In this document: piece after piece, positions 4,067 through 5,149 of the stretch
Layout: every line of letters starts with the position of its first letter
Numbering within the stretch: position 1 is the stretch's first letter
Source: Clostridiales bacterium
GTDB lineage: Bacteria > Bacillota > Clostridia > Oscillospirales > QAMX01
DNA length: 5,149 nt
NCBI GenBank assembly: GCA_016285815.1
Contig: JAEERN010000051.1
Coordinates: 1 to 5,149 of the forward strand
Direction: 5' to 3'
The notes under the pieces: model-generated
What the model saw: only the letters and a program-made list of their open reading frames with translations
Told to the model about the DNA's origin: nothing
Databases searched by the model: none
Made by a program: the position numbers and the translations under genes

Positions 4067-5149
4067 ATGATCAGATTTACGGATACATACGTCGCCTATC
4101 GCTCCGGGACCCGCGCTCTGCGCGGCGTGAACATGGAGATCGGAGACGGGGAATTTGTCTTCATCGTCGGCGCCAGCGGGGCGGGCAAGTCCACGCTGCT
4201 GCGCCTGTTCACGGCGGAGCTTCGGCCCAAGTCCGGCACCGCCGTCGTCAACGGGTTTTCCATCGGAAAGATCAAGCGCCGCCAGATCCCGGCCCTTCGC
4301 AGGACCGTCGGCGTGGTGTATCAGGATTTCAAGCTCATCGACCGGATGACCGTGTTCGACAACGTGGCCTTTGCCATGCACATCGTCGGCGTCCACGACA
4401 AAAAGGTGATCCGCGAGCGCGTGGAGTACGTTCTGCGGCTGGTGGGCATCGAGGACAAGGCGGGCAGTCTGCCCAGCGAGCTGTCCGGCGGCGAGCAGCA
4501 GCGGGCGGTCATCGCCCGGGCGCTGGTCAACAATCCGTCCATCATCGTGGCGGACGAGCCAACCGGCAATCTGGACCCGGCCCGCTCGTATGAGATCATG
4601 GAGCTTTTGATCCGGATCCATGAGCTTGGCTCCACCGTCATCGTGATCACCCATGAAAAAGAACTGGTGGACCGGTTCTCCCAGCGCGTGATTCTGCTGG
4701 AGGACGGCCGCGTGGCGGGAGACCGGGCGGGCGGCTATGTGAGCAGCATGGTCTCGGACGGGAGCGAACTGGCGAAAAACGCAGCTATGGCGGACCTTGA
4801 AGCCCATTTCGGCGGCGGCAAGGTCTTTTGGTCTGCCGCTTCGGTGCCGGAGGAGCTCCGGGCCCCAGCCCCCGCGCCGGCGGCGGAGCAGTCCGAAGCG
4901 TCTCCCGAAGAGGCGGCCGGCGAAGCGGTCGAAGAGCCTGCGGAAGAGACGGCGGAAGAAACTGCCGGAGAAGCTGCCGAAAAGCCCGCCGGCGAGGCCG
5001 CGGAAGAGACGGCCGGAGAGATCCCCGAAGAGAGCGCGGAGAAGGTCTCGGAAGAGAACGCGGAAGAGATCGGGACAGAGCGTTCCGAAAAATCCGGCGA
5101 AGAGCGCTCCGGAGAGATCCCCGCCGGGGCCGGCGAAGAGGCCGGCGGC
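4067..5149 (+). CDS. ftsE: Cell-division ATP-binding protein FtsE with a long acidic C-terminal tail (runs off right edge)
   Basis: The cytoplasmic ATPase of the FtsEX complex, which with the membrane protein FtsX couples ATP hydrolysis to activation of peptidoglycan hydrolases in division and elongation. All 361 codons to the window edge are open with no stop. The N-terminus MIRFTDTYVAYRSGTRAL is typical. Walker A GASGAGKS is at residues 35-42, Q-loop Q86, signature LSGGEQQR 139-146, Walker B IIVADE 159-164, D-loop NLD 168-170 and H-loop His196, so the ATPase looks fully active. GEFVFIVGASGAGKS, YQDFKL and ADEPTGNLDP favour FtsE over other ABC ATPases. FtsE usually ends near residue 230. Here a linker (about 225-264) leads into a Pro/Ala then Glu/Ala/Gly-rich tail from 265 to beyond 361, with a four-residue period from 281. 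It is cotranscribed with the CdaR/PucR-like gene; ftsX is expected just downstream, outside the window. Confidence 0.93.
   Translation, partial: MIRFTDTYVAYRSGTRALRGVNMEIGDGEFVFIVGASGAGKSTLLRLFTAELRPKSGTAVVNGFSIGKIKRRQIPALRRTVGVVYQDFKLIDRMTVFDNVAFAMHIVGVHDKKVIRERVEYVLRLVGIEDKAGSLPSELSGGEQQRAVIARALVNNPSIIVADEPTGNLDPARSYEIMELLIRIHELGSTVIVITHEKELVDRFSQRVILLEDGRVAGDRAGGYVSSMVSDGSELAKNAAMADLEAHFGGGKVFWSAASVPEELRAPAPAPAAEQSEASPEEAAGEAVEEPAEETAEETAGEAAEKPAGEAAEETAGEIPEESAEKVSEENAEEIGTERSEKSGEERSGEIPAGAGEEAGG
4907..5146 (+). repeat. Degenerate 12-base repeat encoding acidic tetrapeptides in the FtsE tail
   Basis: Codons 281-360 of ftsE divide into 20 tetrapeptides such as EETA, GEAA, EESA, EENA and GEIP. 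The second position is Glu in 16, Lys in three and Gly in one. Exact DNA copies support past duplication: GCGGAAGAGACGGC at 4940-4953 and 5000-5013 (60 bases apart), and CCGGAGAGATCCCCG at 5013-5027 and 5109-5123 (96 bases apart). Both distances are multiples of 12. Confidence 0.8.

Noticed and set aside
2953..4807. Long minus-strand frames opposite the regulator and ftsE
   Set aside because: They are His/Asp/Val-rich shadow translations, while the plus strand encodes clear domain motifs throughout.
1..5149. GGATCC occurring several times in the window
   Set aside because: Six or so copies in GC-rich DNA are scattered without spacing, orientation or context in common, so there is no reason to see a functional motif.

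Overview
The window most resembles a high-GC, Gram-positive Clostridia genome, plausibly an Oscillospiraceae/Ruminococcaceae-type gut bacterium. Pointers are an energy-coupling factor (ECF) vitamin-transporter S component, a Thr-rich lipoprotein stalk, a CdaR/PucR-type regulator directly before ftsE, and near-consensus sigma-A promoters in GC-rich DNA. This is inference from gene content; no rRNA or other marker gene is present. No phage, transposon, CRISPR array, tRNA or rRNA is visible.

Left block (1-816, minus strand): a promoter at 788-816 drives a six-segment ECF-type substrate-binding membrane protein (148-678). Its stop overlaps the start of a conserved protein of unknown function that runs off the left edge. 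The leader between promoter and gene contains a hairpin followed by seven U, which looks like an attenuator.

Middle block (890-2316, plus strand): a divergent, nearly perfect promoter drives an alpha/beta-hydrolase (esterase type). A short DtxR/IdeR-family metal-dependent repressor follows, and the unit ends at a strong intrinsic terminator. The repressor keeps the iron-type primary metal site but lacks most of the ancillary site and the C-terminal SH3-like domain.

Stalk block (2325-2800): a 94-residue lipoprotein that is little more than a signal peptide, lipobox and Thr/Ser-rich tether. Strong GC-rich hairpins lie on both sides of it.

Right block (2800-5149, plus strand): an AT-rich promoter with nested inverted repeats precedes a structured leader. 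Next come a 363-residue CdaR/PucR-like regulator and, 34 bases later, ftsE, the ATPase of the FtsEX cell-division/cell-wall-hydrolase-activating complex. FtsE has an intact ABC ATPase domain followed by an unusual open-ended acidic tail with a four-residue periodicity; the gene runs off the right edge. The tail and the regulator-ftsE linkage are the most unusual things here. I found no clear evidence of a wholly new multi-gene system.
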